Notes: generated by a model from the sequence alone, not told the origin. Shown: positions 26,167 to 37,252, numbered from the stretch's first letter. The stretch is DNA of 64,000 bases from Microbacterium aurantiacum (GCF_002872075.1 NZ_PGGU01000006.1:266322-330321); one strand, 5' to 3'. Program-made: numbers and translations.

Positions 26167-29100
26167 TTACGCAAGCCCGGCCCCGCGGCTTGCGGGGAGG
26201 GTTACCGAAACGTTATGCGTCTCGGGTGGGTGCCCATCATATGGCTTCGCGCGCTCCAGGAGCACGCTGACGAGGCCCGCCACGATCTCCTCGCGCGCCG
26301 CGATCGTGAGCGGCTTGCCGGGTATTCCTGGGCGCCGCTGATCCGGCGTCGGACCGTCGAGCGGGCGGTAGGCGACACCCGCGACGGCGAGCCGGCGCAG
26401 ATGCACCTGCAGCCGTCGTGCGAAGTCGTCGAACGCCCCGGGCTCGCCGCCGTCCCACAGCCGCTCGGCCGTCGCCGCGAGGCGCGGGAACATCGCGAAG
26501 TCGACCCTTTCGCGGGTCGGCAGATGCTCGGTCCAGACGTTCGCCTGGCCGCCGAGCGCGCCCTCCTCCACACGCAGCGAGTATGCGCGTTCGATCGTCA
26601 GCGGCGGCCCGACGCGAATCGGCTCTTCGGCGGAGTCGGATTGCGGGTAGTCGAGATACACCTGGAGGTCAGGGCAGGCGATCACCGGGATGCCTCGGCG
26701 CAGCGCCTCCCGCATGGCCACAGGGCCCCGCCAAGCGAGGATCCGCACGCCATCGGGAACATCGCCCTCCAGCACCTCGTCCCAGGCGAGGGCGGTGCGG
26801 CCGCGAGCGCGCACGTGCGCGGCGAAGTGCGCGGTGAACCACGGCTGGATCTCGTGCGGCGACGAGAGGCTGAGCTGCCGCATCCGCTCCGCCGCGGCCG
26901 GGCTCTGCTGCCACTCGGTCACCGGCACCTCGTCGCCTCCGATCCCGATCCACTCCGAGTCGAACAGGTCGCACAGCGCGTCGATGGCCGCCCGGCCGAA
27001 CGCCAGCGAGGCCTCGGTCAGCGCGAGCGTCCGCGGGTTGACGCCGAACCGCTCCCACGGGGTCGTGGCGGGCTCGGCCGCGTCGAGATTGCCCAGCTCC
27101 GGATAGGCGGCGAGAGCGGCCTGCACATGCCCAGGCAACTCCACCTCGGGTACCAGCGTGACGAAGCGCTCGGCGGCGTAGGCGACGAGCTCGCGCAGCT
27201 CGGCATCCGCGTAATGGCCCTCGTGCACACCCTGCTCGACGGTCGCCCGCTCGCCGTGCCCCCGTTGCGTCGCATCGCGGCGAGCACCGATCTCCGTCAG
27301 GCGCGGGAACCCGGGAACCTCGAAACGCCATCCCTGGTCGTCGCTGAGATGCAGGTGGAGAACGTTCAGGTGGTGGTCGGCCAGCAGGTCGACGATGCGG
27401 CGGATGTCGGCTGCCGGGCGGAAGTGGCGCGCGACGTCGAGCATGACGCCGCGCCAGCCGTACGCCGGCGCCCCCTCCCACACTCCGGCGGGGATACGCG
27501 CCTCGGTGTCCTCCGGTGGGCGGAGCTGGCGGAAGACGGTGGCGCCGCGGAAGATCCCGGCGGCCGTCGCACCGCGGATCTCGACGCCGTCGGCCGCGAC
27601 CGTCACCCGGAACGCCTCTGCACCGGAGCGAGCTCGGGCGAAAGCCGCATCGGCGAGTCCCGCGTCGAGCACGAGGGTGATCGCGGGGGCACTGTCAGCG
27701 GGGGCACTGTCAGCGGGCGTGGGGTCCGTGCCGCCACCGAGTATCGCGACCGTGCCCGCCAGTTCGGCGCCGGCCGGCTCGGCGCCGGCGACGATCGGCG
27801 TCCGCGGCGTCCAGACGAAGCCATCGGAATCGTGGATCACCGCGTCGATGCGGGGCAGTGTCGCCCGGTGCGCCGGTGGCGGCATCCGCAGGGCGCGCCC
27901 AGCCGTCGTTCCGGTGACCGCCCCGTCCTCGACGACCGTGACTCCGCCGACCAGTACCTCGATGATGCCCACCGGCGGTGAGTGCGGGGCGTCGAAGGTC
28001 GCCCCTGCCGCGACCGTCTCGGGGTCGAAGAGCACGAGGTCGGCTGTCGCTCCGACGCGGATCACGCCACGCGGCGCGTCGCCTCGATGCAGCCCGAGAC
28101 GCTCGGCCGGGGTGCCGGAGAGGTGCCGCACCGCCTCTTCGAGCGTGAGCACGCCCAGGTCTCGCACGTAATGCCCGAGGTAGCGAGGGAAGGTGCCGCG
28201 TGCGCGCGGATGCGGCCGTGCGCCGATGAGGATGCCGTCGCTGCCGCCGGTGTGGCGCGGATGGCGCATGATCGCCCTGACGTTGCCCTCGTCGCCGACG
28301 TGCATGAGGATGCTGGTCGCCCCGGCATCCCGAACGATCGTGTCGAGCACGACGTCCACCGCACGCCGACCGCTGTCCTCGGCGATCTCGGCGATCGTAC
28401 GCCCGACGAGCGTTCCGAGGGCGGGGTCTCCGGTGCCGGCGATCTGGATGCTGTCCCAATCGGCCCGTTCGCCGTGGAAGCCGTCGCATCCGATGCCCTC
28501 CAGCTCGACGCGCACGCGCTCGCGGGCCTCGGCGTCGAGGCCGGCGATCACGCCCAGGAGGTCGCCGCTCTCCGCGAGGCGGCTGGGGAGCAGTGACGCG
28601 AGCGTCGTCGAACCCGGCAGGTACGGATAGGTGTCGAGCGTCACGTCGACCCCCTCTGCGATCGCCTCATCGATGAGCGCGAGCAGGTCGTCGGCGCGAC
28701 CCCGGTTCGGCGCGAAGTTCATCGTCGCGTGGGTCAGGTGGATCGGGCAGCCCGTGCGCCGGCCGATGTCGAGCACCTCCCGGTACGCCGAGAGAGCGGC
28801 ACCGCCGTAGCTGCGGGTGTGCGGCGCCCAGTACCCGCCGCGTTCGGCGACCACCCGGCAGAGCGCCTCCAACTCGGCGATGTCCGCGTGCATCCCCGGC
28901 GTGTAGGTCAGACCGCTGGACATTCCGAACGCCCCCGCATCGAGCGCCGCACCGAGGAGGCCGCGCATCGCCTCGATCTCCTCGGCCGTCGCCGGCCGGT
29001 TCTCGTGCCCGACGACGATCATGCGCAGGTTGCCCTGCGGGACGAGGACTGCTGCGTTCCCCACGGTCGCGACATCGATCGCATCGAGGAGATCGTCCAT

Positions 29101-29526
29101 CGAGCGCCAGGGCACCGCGGCCGGCGTTCCGTTCCAGCCGGCGATCTGTGCAGGGATGACGGATGCTGCGGCATCGTCGAGCGGCGCGTAGCCGAGCCCG
29201 TCCTGCCCGAGCACCTCGGTCGTGACGCCCTGCAGGATCTTCGCGTCATGAGCTGCGCCGGTCAGCACAGCGAGGTCGCTGTGGGCGTGCATGTCGATGA
29301 ATCCGGGCGCGAGGACGACGCCTGCGGCGTCGACCTCGACGGCGCCGTCCGGCAGCTCGAGCGTGTCGGCGGCTGGAGGGTCCGTGAGGGGCAGCACCGC
29401 GACGATCCGCGCCCCCTCGACGGCGACGTCGGCACGGTACCGGGGCGCGCCGGTGCCATCGACGACCGTCGCCCCTCGGTACACGCGCACGCGCCCCGCG
29501 GCGGCCTGCTCAGCGCTCAGAAGCAT
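26167..29526 (-). CDS. Fusion of N-acyl-D-amino-acid deacylase and GH20 beta-N-acetylhexosaminidase
   Basis: 1119 residues from ATG 29526. Residues 1-550 form a D-aminoacylase amidohydrolase: His80/His82 in FIDMHAHSD, the family signature GLTYTPG (206-211), metal histidines in APHTRS (236) and IHLTHA (263/266), and Asp430 in GGSDG; it ends with TAGRALR, where free-standing members stop. Residues about 560-1119 form a GH20 enzyme: GWRGVMLDVARHF, LHLHLSDDQGWRF and catalytic Asp865-Glu866 (GIGGDEVP). No signal peptide. One domain frees D-amino acids from N-acyl forms, the other releases N-acetylhexosamine; both bonds occur in murein fragments. The linker has a 15-bp tandem duplication (ADSAPADSAP). 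Its start overlaps the upstream gene by ten bases. No internal stop separates the domains. Confidence 0.88.
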   Translation of the reverse strand: MLLSAEQAAAGRVRVYRGATVVDGTGAPRYRADVAVEGARIVAVLPLTDPPAADTLELPDGAVEVDAAGVVLAPGFIDMHAHSDLAVLTGAAHDAKILQGVTTEVLGQDGLGYAPLDDAAASVIPAQIAGWNGTPAAVPWRSMDDLLDAIDVATVGNAAVLVPQGNLRMIVVGHENRPATAEEIEAMRGLLGAALDAGAFGMSSGLTYTPGMHADIAELEALCRVVAERGGYWAPHTRSYGGAALSAYREVLDIGRRTGCPIHLTHATMNFAPNRGRADDLLALIDEAIAEGVDVTLDTYPYLPGSTTLASLLPSRLAESGDLLGVIAGLDAEARERVRVELEGIGCDGFHGERADWDSIQIAGTGDPALGTLVGRTIAEIAEDSGRRAVDVVLDTIVRDAGATSILMHVGDEGNVRAIMRHPRHTGGSDGILIGARPHPRARGTFPRYLGHYVRDLGVLTLEEAVRHLSGTPAERLGLHRGDAPRGVIRVGATADLVLFDPETVAAGATFDAPHSPPVGIIEVLVGGVTVVEDGAVTGTTAGRALRMPPPAHRATLPRIDAVIHDSDGFVWTPRTPIVAGAEPAGAELAGTVAILGGGTDPTPADSAPADSAPAITLVLDAGLADAAFARARSGAEAFRVTVAADGVEIRGATAAGIFRGATVFRQLRPPEDTEARIPAGVWEGAPAYGWRGVMLDVARHFRPAADIRRIVDLLADHHLNVLHLHLSDDQGWRFEVPGFPRLTEIGARRDATQRGHGERATVEQGVHEGHYADAELRELVAYAAERFVTLVPEVELPGHVQAALAAYPELGNLDAAEPATTPWERFGVNPRTLALTEASLAFGRAAIDALCDLFDSEWIGIGGDEVPVTEWQQSPAAAERMRQLSLSSPHEIQPWFTAHFAAHVRARGRTALAWDEVLEGDVPDGVRILAWRGPVAMREALRRGIPVIACPDLQVYLDYPQSDSAEEPIRVGPPLTIERAYSLRVEEGALGGQANVWTEHLPTRERVDFAMFPRLAATAERLWDGGEPGAFDDFARRLQVHLRRLAVAGVAYRPLDGPTPDQRRPGIPGKPLTIAAREEIVAGLVSVLLERAKPYDGHPPETHNVSVTLPASRGAGLA

Positions 29527-30734
29527 GTCGCCACCGCCCCGATCACGCGTGGATCGGCGGCATCCGGATCGTCGATCACCGCGACGACCCGCCATTTGTC
29601 GAACGCCGTGCACGGATGCGAGAGTCCGAGCCGCACCACGTCGCCGACGTTCACGGTCGAACCCGGGGCGAGGGCGAGGAAGGCGTGCTGATCGTTGAGA
29701 GCCGTGATCCGGCCCGGCACAGTCTGCGGCGCGGGCAGGTCGATGTCGAAGGGCACGTCGCGCCGGCCGGCATCGAGCAGCGCGAGCCCCTCCTCCGGCT
29801 GCGAGACCACCCTCGCCCAGGCATGCATCGCGGAGCGCAGGGGCGGCGTGCCGAGCAACGGGCCGAACGGCGACATCCGTGAGTAGAAGCCGTCATCATG
29901 GATCTGGAAGGCCCCCGAGCGCAGCACCAGGTCGGCGTCGTCGCCGTGCGCGCCGAGCACCGCGGCCACGCGATCGGGGAAGGAGCTCCCCCCGGCGGTC
30001 AGGACCGGACGCATGCCGTCGGGATAGTCGAGTCGCTGATGCAGGTCGACGAGTGTGTGCAGAAATGCGTCGACGGCGGCCACGGAATCCGCGGAGCGGT
30101 CGGGTCCGAACGGACCCTCGTACCCCGCGACGCCGGCGAGGCGGAGCCCCGGGGTCGCTGAGATGGCCGCGGCGATCCGTTCTCCTTCGGCGATGGTGCG
30201 CGCTCCGGTACGGCCGCCCGTTCCACCGAGCTCGACGAGCACGTCGAGGGGACGGCCGGCGCCGACGAGCGCATCGGCCAGAATCCCGACCGTGGCCGGC
30301 GAGTCGGCCCAGCACAGGATGCGCAGCTGCGGATCCGCGTCCAGCAAAGCCCCGAGCCGCCTCGCGGCCGCACGATCGACGACGGCGTTGGCGATGAGCA
30401 CGGTCGGCACGCCCGCCTCGACGGCCACCTCGGCCTGCCACGGCGTGGCCACCGAGATCCCCCAGGCGCCGGCGTCGAGCAGTCGTTGCCAGAGGGCAGG
30501 CGCCATCGTGGTCTTGCCGTGCGGGGCGAGGAGGATCCCCTGGCTCGCGGCCCAGGAGAACACCGTCGCCTCGTTGTGCGCCATCGCGGATTCCTGCACC
30601 GTGAGCACGGGGGACACCAGATCGGAGAGGCGCAGTCCGGCCCCTGCGATATCGGAGAGGCGCATCCCGGCGACGTGGGCCGGAAAGCCCTTCGTCCGCA
30701 CGCCGAGAACCGGATCCGGAATTTGTAGAGGCAT
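29517..30734 (-). CDS. D-serine dehydratase-like / D-threonine aldolase-family PLP enzyme
   Basis: 405 residues. The fold-type III PLP site is at LLAPHGKTTMAP (lysine of HGKT), followed by an alanine-racemase-like barrel (VLVELGGTGGRTGAR, GVAGYEGPFG). The C-terminal domain has the zinc HxC motif in LSHPCTAFDKW, as in eukaryotic-type D-serine dehydratase and D-threonine aldolase. It would deaminate or cleave a beta-hydroxy D-amino acid. It is co-directional with, and overlaps, the D-aminoacylase fusion, and divergent from RidA, which hydrolyses the reactive enamines such enzymes release. Substrate is inferred from this context. A leaderless start is predicted (TAGCGT, six bases, ATG). Confidence 0.88.
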   Translation of the reverse strand: MPLQIPDPVLGVRTKGFPAHVAGMRLSDIAGAGLRLSDLVSPVLTVQESAMAHNEATVFSWAASQGILLAPHGKTTMAPALWQRLLDAGAWGISVATPWQAEVAVEAGVPTVLIANAVVDRAAARRLGALLDADPQLRILCWADSPATVGILADALVGAGRPLDVLVELGGTGGRTGARTIAEGERIAAAISATPGLRLAGVAGYEGPFGPDRSADSVAAVDAFLHTLVDLHQRLDYPDGMRPVLTAGGSSFPDRVAAVLGAHGDDADLVLRSGAFQIHDDGFYSRMSPFGPLLGTPPLRSAMHAWARVVSQPEEGLALLDAGRRDVPFDIDLPAPQTVPGRITALNDQHAFLALAPGSTVNVGDVVRLGLSHPCTAFDKWRVVAVIDDPDAADPRVIGAVATCF

Positions 30735-30769
30735 CTAACAACGCTACTAGGCTGACGACATGACTGCGA
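30723..30769. promoter_or_regulatory. Back-to-back leaderless promoters with -10 boxes one base apart
   Basis: Only 25 bp separate two divergent start codons. Plus: TAGGCT (30748-30753), six bases, ATG 30760. Minus: TAGCGT (complement of 30741-30746), six bases, ATG 30734. One base lies between the -10 boxes. Candidate -35 boxes are TTGTAG (30723-30728, 19-bp spacer) and TTCGCA (complement of 30764-30769, 17-bp spacer), each inside the opposite gene. Confidence 0.65.
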
Positions 30770-31164
30770 AGACCCGCGTTTCCACTGAGGCCGCACCGGC
30801 TCCCGCCCACACCTTCTCGCAGGGCGTCCGCAAGGGGCCGATCGTCCAGATCTCGGGCCAGGGCCCCGTCGATCCTGTGACGAACGAGTACCTCCACCCC
30901 GGCGATGTCGCCGCGCAGACCACGCGCACGCTGGAGAACGTGAAAGCGATCGTCGAGGCATCCGGTGCCACCTTCGACGATGTCGTGATGCTCCGCGTCT
31001 ACCTCATCAAACGCGAGGACTTCGCGATCATGAACGAGGCATACGGCGCCTTCGTCGCCGCGCACACCCCGAGCGGGGTACTCCCCTCCCGGACCACGGT
31101 GATGACCGGACTGCCCCGCGAAGAGATGCTCGTCGAGATCGACGGCCTCGCCGTCGTCGCCTGA
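30760..31164 (+). CDS. ridA: RidA-family enamine/imine deaminase
   Basis: 134 residues, the normal size. Family features are FSQGVRKGPIVQISGQGPVDP, QTTRTLENVKAIVEASGATFDDV and the substrate-binding arginine in LPSRTTVMTG. RidA proteins form trimers and hydrolyse 2-aminoacrylate and related enamines to keto acids, protecting PLP enzymes. It sits head to head with the D-serine dehydratase-like gene, a source of such intermediates, which fits. The two starts are 25 bp apart and their promoters overlap. Some family members have other roles in catabolic operons. Confidence 0.93.
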   Translation: MTAKTRVSTEAAPAPAHTFSQGVRKGPIVQISGQGPVDPVTNEYLHPGDVAAQTTRTLENVKAIVEASGATFDDVVMLRVYLIKREDFAIMNEAYGAFVAAHTPSGVLPSRTTVMTGLPREEMLVEIDGLAVVA

Positions 31165-31220
31165 GTACGCACGGCGCCGGAGCCCCAGCGACCTTTACCT
31201 CCCCGTTACCTGCCATCCCG

Positions 31221-31226
31221 TATCAT
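31221..31226 (+). promoter_or_regulatory. Candidate -10 box TATCAT for the L,D-transpeptidase gene
   Basis: TATCAT sits 42-47 bases before the chosen GTG; no good -35 box is at normal spacing. AAGGAG follows at 31227-31232, too far from GTG 31268 to be its ribosome site. Confidence 0.4.
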
Positions 31227-31267
31227 AAGGAGACAGGACACGTTATGTGAACCGGGGGGTGATGTGC

Positions 31268-32755
31268 GTGACCGATCTGATTTCCGCGCCTGATGCGAAG
31301 GCTGGGGCGCCCGGCGATACGCCCGCACCCACCGAGGTCCTCACCTCGATCGATGGCGCACCGCCCGCGGACGGCACTCAGTCGCTCGCCTGGGTACCCG
31401 TCGAACCGAAGCCGAAGAAGAAGCGCCTCGCGCTCTGGATCGGCATCGGACTCGGCGTCTTCGCCCTGGGCGCAGGTGCGGCGTCCGCGATCCTCATCGC
31501 GCCCGGCACGACCGTCGCCGGCATCCCCGTCGGGTGGCTGACACCCGGCGCGGCCGCCGACGCCGTCGACGCGCATCTCGCCGGCACGGAGATCACGCTC
31601 ACCGGAGACGGTGAAGGAGCGGTGCTGACCGGCGCGGACCTCGGGGCGAGCATCGACGCCGCCGCTCTGGCCGACAAGGCCTTCGCAGAGCGCCCCCTGT
31701 GGAACCTCGGGGCGTGGATGGGCGACCCCATCGCCGCCGACATCACCCTCGACCCGGCCAAGGCCGAGAGCGCCCTGCGGGCCGCCGTGCCGTCGAGCTT
31801 CGATGACCCGGTCGACGCCGGCGTCTCGTTCGACGCGACGAGCGGAACCTACGTGATCACGCCCGGCGAAGCCGGTACGGCGATCGACATCGAGGCGCTG
31901 ACCGCCGCGATCGTCGGCACCGTCGCCGATGGCCGCAAGAACCTGGACTTCCCCGGCGGCCCCGCCGAGGCTCTCCCCGCCGTCTCCGACGACGACGCCA
32001 CCGCGACCGCCGGCACCCTGAACTCGATGCTCACGACGATCGGCTTCTACGTCGGCACCGAGCGCACCGTGCCCGTCGCACCGGCCGTCGCCGCCACCTG
32101 GCTCAAGGTCATCGATGTCGACGGAAAGCTGGTGATCGAGGCCGACCGGGCCGCGATCCAGGCCGCCGTCGACGGTCTCGCCCCGCTGATCCATCGCCCA
32201 CCTGTGAACGCGCAGGCGGTCGTCAACTCGTCCGGCTCCGTGCTGGAAGAGCTCACCACAGGCGTCACCGGTCGCGATCTCGGAGACGTCTCCGGAGCGG
32301 CCGACGACTTCGCGGAGTTGCTGGAGGGCGGTGAGGCGGTCTTCACCGTCCCGGTCACCGAGACCCCGTTCGTCACGGCCACCCTGCATCGCCGGATCGA
32401 CGTCAACCTCAGCAACCAGACCGTCACGGTGCTGGAGAACGGTGCCGCGGTCGACTCCTGGGAGGTCTCCTCCGGGGCGGGCGAGTTCGCCACCCACACC
32501 GGTTCGTTCGCGGTGGGATGGAAGACGACGAGCCAGAACATGGGCAACCGCGACCTCACGCAGGCGCCGTTCTACTTCCAGCCCGACATCAAGTGGGTCA
32601 TGTACTTCAACGGCGACGAGGCCTTCCACGGCGTCTACTGGCACTCCAACTGGGGCACTCCGATGAGCCACGGTTGCGTCGGAATGCCCGAGTGGCGCGC
32701 CGCCTGGCTCTTCGACTGGGCCCCTGAGGGCACCGAGGTCAACGTCCACTACTGA
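31268..32755 (+). CDS. L,D-transpeptidase (YkuD domain) with peptidoglycan-binding-like domain
   Basis: About 495 residues. A single membrane anchor follows a basic stretch (PKPKKKRLALWIGIGLGVFALG). The middle (about 75-330) holds two VanW-associated repeats (AAADAVDAHL.., DITLDPAKAESALRAAV). The C-terminal 120 residues are the YkuD domain, starting RIDVNLSNQTVTVLENGA, with the catalytic block VYWHSNWGTPMSHGCVGM (His and Cys). It makes 3-3 crosslinks in murein, outside the membrane. GTG 31268 is preferred for its GGGGGGTG upstream; GTG 31247 and ATG 31262 are in frame. A bidirectional hairpin ends the gene. Confidence 0.9.
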   Translation: MTDLISAPDAKAGAPGDTPAPTEVLTSIDGAPPADGTQSLAWVPVEPKPKKKRLALWIGIGLGVFALGAGAASAILIAPGTTVAGIPVGWLTPGAAADAVDAHLAGTEITLTGDGEGAVLTGADLGASIDAAALADKAFAERPLWNLGAWMGDPIAADITLDPAKAESALRAAVPSSFDDPVDAGVSFDATSGTYVITPGEAGTAIDIEALTAAIVGTVADGRKNLDFPGGPAEALPAVSDDDATATAGTLNSMLTTIGFYVGTERTVPVAPAVAATWLKVIDVDGKLVIEADRAAIQAAVDGLAPLIHRPPVNAQAVVNSSGSVLEELTTGVTGRDLGDVSGAADDFAELLEGGEAVFTVPVTETPFVTATLHRRIDVNLSNQTVTVLENGAAVDSWEVSSGAGEFATHTGSFAVGWKTTSQNMGNRDLTQAPFYFQPDIKWVMYFNGDEAFHGVYWHSNWGTPMSHGCVGMPEWRAAWLFDWAPEGTEVNVHY

Positions 32756-32790
32756 GCGCGGCCCGCATGCCGGGCCGGACAGTGGAACGA

Positions 32791-32824
32791 GAAGAGGGTG
32801 GATGCCGTGGCATCCACCCTCTTC
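32791..32824. terminator. Bidirectional hairpin between L,D-transpeptidase and icd
   Basis: GAAGAGGGTGGATG pairs with its complement (outer positions 32791 and 32824) around a short CCGTGG loop region. GGATGC and GCATCC lie in the two arms. A T-rich tract follows on the plus strand. Confidence 0.82.
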
Positions 32825-32836
32825 CTGTTCTGTCGA

Positions 32837-35056
<2,220 letters not shown>

Positions 35057-35151
35057 CTGGAGGTTCTCCGTTCGCGAGGGCAAATTGTCTCGACTCCAAG
35101 ATACCTGAGGCGTTGTCTCGACGTTTGCGTGTGCACTTCGCCGGTAGGGGT

Positions 35152-35163
35152 TAGCCTGGGAGC
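35152..35163 (+). promoter_or_regulatory. -10 box TAGCCT, 6 nt before the GNAT start
   Basis: TAGCCT (35152-35157), GGGAGC, ATG 35164. Predicts a leaderless transcript. Confidence 0.55.
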
Positions 35164-35622
35164 ATGTCCGAACTGCGCATGGTCGAACTCTCCGCTGCGA
35201 CGATCGTCGCCGTGAACAACCTGTCGCTCAAGCCCGGGCAGGAGCAGTACCTCGCTCCCGTGTCCTACGGGATTGCGGCGACTGTCATCAATCCGCAGAC
35301 GTCCTGGCAGCGGGTCGTGCTCGATCGCAACGAGGTCGTCGGCTTCGTGAGCGCGAGCTTCGATCCAGATGCCCCGGAAGAGCACTTCAGCTCGGTGCTG
35401 TGGCGGATCAACGTCGACGCCGACGATCAGGGGCGCGGGGTCGGCCGGTTCGCCGTCGAGAGCCTGATCGAAGAGGCGCGCACGCGCGGCGTCGATCACG
35501 TCAACGTCATCTACGAGGCCGGCGACGGCGGCCCCGAGGCCTTCTTCCACCGTGTCGGTTTCACGCCGGTGGGCGAAACCGAGTACGGCGAGATCATCGC
35601 CGAGATCCGTCTCGCCGACTAG
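35164..35622 (+). CDS. GNAT-family N-acetyltransferase
   Basis: 152 residues. The acetyl-CoA-binding motif A is [20 protein letters not shown], kept here as the Q/RxxGxG/A pattern QGRGVG near residue 90, with the expected beta strand before it and the [13 protein letters not shown] motif B after it. The N-terminal part resembles spermidine/aminoglycoside-like acetyltransferases, but the acceptor is unknown. It is divergent from icd and ends at a clear Rho-independent terminator, so it is a single-gene transcript. Confidence 0.88.
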   Translation: MSELRMVELSAATIVAVNNLSLKPGQEQYLAPVSYGIAATVINPQTSWQRVVLDRNEVVGFVSASFDPDAPEEHFSSVLWRINVDADDQGRGVGRFAVESLIEEARTRGVDHVNVIYEAGDGGPEAFFHRVGFTPVGETEYGEIIAEIRLAD

Positions 35623-35678
35623 AGCGGCGGCGGGGTCTCGAATCCCCTCCCCCATCGAGACCTCGTCGCCTTAGTCCC

Positions 35679-35715
35679 AGCCCCCGACGTGCTCCGTGCA
35701 CGCCGGGGGCTTTTT
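35679..35715 (+). terminator. Rho-independent terminator after the GNAT gene
   Basis: AGCCCCCGaCGTG pairs with CACGcCGGGGGCT around a short loop and is followed by TTTTT (35711-35715). It is the only classical stem-plus-T-run terminator I found in the window. Confidence 0.9.
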
Positions 35716-35736
35716 GTCGGCGCCCGCAACAAAAGT

Positions 35737-35766
35737 TTGCACATCGGCTCGGACTCGGCCTATCAT
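35737..35766 (+). promoter_or_regulatory. Promoter of the xyloside ABC operon
   Basis: TTGCAC (35737-35742), 18-bp spacer, TATCAT (35761-35766). The start of transcription would be near 35773, about 120 bases before the first gene. Confidence 0.65.
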
Positions 35767-35783
35767 CGATCTCAGTTCGCGTA

Positions 35784-35797
35784 TCGAAGCGCTTCGA
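35784..35797. promoter_or_regulatory. LacI-family operator in the xyloside operon leader
   Basis: TCGAAGCGCTTCGA is a perfect 14-bp palindrome with the central CG typical of LacI-family sites. It lies just downstream of the predicted transcription start, a repressing position. No LacI-family gene is in the window. Confidence 0.78.
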
Positions 35798-35893
35798 CAC
35801 TCCTGGATCCGACCAGGACGAAACGTCCGCGAAGGCGTCACCCGACCCACCGAAGTGTCCGGCCTCTGGGCCACCGAGAAAGGAGTGCCGACG

Positions 35894-37198
35894 ATGGCAC
35901 GAACAATCCGCAAGACGAAGATGCTGGCGACGGCCGCGGTGCTCACCGTTGCCGGCCTCGCACTGAGCGGCTGCGCAGGCGACGGCTCCGAGACCGAAGA
36001 CGGCAAGACCCTCAAGCTCTGGCACTACGAAGGCGCCGACAGTGCGATGGGCAAGGCCTGGGCCGAGGCGATCAAGATCTTCGAGGAGGAGACCGGCGCG
36101 AAGGTCGAGTTCGAGGAGAAATCCTTCGAGCAGATCCAGAAGACGGCGAGCCAGGTGCTCGATACAGACGCGGCACCGGACCTCATGGAGTTCAACAAGG
36201 GGAACGCGACGGCCGGGTTCCTCGCGTCGACCGGCCTGATCACCGACATCTCCGACGCCGTGGCCGAGTACGGCTGGGATGAGAAGCTCGCTCCGTCCTT
36301 GCAGACCACCGCCAAGTACAGCGAAGACGGCGTCATGGGCGGCGACACCTGGTACGGCATCCCGAACTACGGCGAGTTCGTCGGCGTGTACTACAACGAG
36401 GATGCCTTCGCGGCGGCCGGGCTCGAGATCCCCGCCACCTACGACGAGTTCGTCAGCGTCCTCGACGCATTCGTCGCCAAGGGCATCACACCGCTCGCGG
36501 AAGCGGGTGCGGAGTACCCCCTGGGCCAGCTCTGGTACCAGCTCGCTCTCCTCGAAGGCGACCGCGGGTTCGTCGACGACTATCAGCTCTACAAGAACCC
36601 GGTGGACTGGCAGGGGCCCGAGGTCACGTCCGCGACCGAGACCCTGAAGGAGTACGTCGACAAGGGGTACATCGCCTCCGACGTCTCCTCGGTCAAGGCG
36701 GAGGACGCGGGTGTCTCGTTCATCAACGGCACCTCCCCGATCTTCGTCTCCGGCTCCTGGTGGTTCGGCCGCTTCGTCACCGAGGCCACCGGCTTCGACT
36801 GGACGATGAACGCCTTCCCCGGCGCGGATCTGTCGCTCGGCTCGTCCGGAAACCTCTGGGTCGTTCCGGAGAACGCCGCGAACAAGGAACTCGCCTACGA
36901 GTTCATCGACATCACGATGCGCCCCGAGATCCAGGCGATCATCGGCAACAACGGCGGTCTGCCCGTCGCCGTCGACCCCGCCGACATCACCGACGAGAAG
37001 AGCGCCGAACTGATCGAGACGTTCAACGGCGTGCTCGATGCCGACGGTCTCTCGTTCTACCCCGACTGGCCGGCGCCGGGCTTCTACGACGTTCTCGTGC
37101 AGGAACTGCAGGGCCTCGTCACCGGCGTGCAGGACGTGAAGACCACGAACACGAACCTCGGCGAGCAGTACGACGAAGGCACCGCGGACTTCCGTTGA
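35894..37198 (+). CDS. ABC sugar transporter, substrate-binding lipoprotein
   Basis: 434 residues from ATG 35894, with AAAGGAG upstream; GTG eight bases earlier is possible. A lipoprotein signal (RKTKMLATAAVLTVAGLALSGC) has its lipobox cysteine near residue 27. The mature part is a type-1 solute-binding protein of the CUT1 class: TLKLWHYEG, DLMEFNKGN, VYYNEDAFAAAGLEIPATYDEF and VSGSWWFGRF. It captures an oligosaccharide at the outer face and delivers it to the two permeases that follow. The alpha-xylosidase at the operon end suggests xylosylated sugars such as isoprimeverose. The ATPase subunit is not in the operon and is probably a shared MsiK-type protein. Confidence 0.93.
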   Translation: MARTIRKTKMLATAAVLTVAGLALSGCAGDGSETEDGKTLKLWHYEGADSAMGKAWAEAIKIFEEETGAKVEFEEKSFEQIQKTASQVLDTDAAPDLMEFNKGNATAGFLASTGLITDISDAVAEYGWDEKLAPSLQTTAKYSEDGVMGGDTWYGIPNYGEFVGVYYNEDAFAAAGLEIPATYDEFVSVLDAFVAKGITPLAEAGAEYPLGQLWYQLALLEGDRGFVDDYQLYKNPVDWQGPEVTSATETLKEYVDKGYIASDVSSVKAEDAGVSFINGTSPIFVSGSWWFGRFVTEATGFDWTMNAFPGADLSLGSSGNLWVVPENAANKELAYEFIDITMRPEIQAIIGNNGGLPVAVDPADITDEKSAELIETFNGVLDADGLSFYPDWPAPGFYDVLVQELQGLVTGVQDVKTTNTNLGEQYDEGTADFR

Positions 37199-37252
37199 TC
37201 CATCGCGGGGGCGGCTCGGTGGCCGCCCCCGCACCCTCCTGGAGATGAACCC

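Noticed and set aside
31245..31250. ATG-TGA start-stop element before the L,D-transpeptidase
   Set aside because: The nearest AAGGAG is 12 bases upstream, too far, and a chance ATGTGA is likely.
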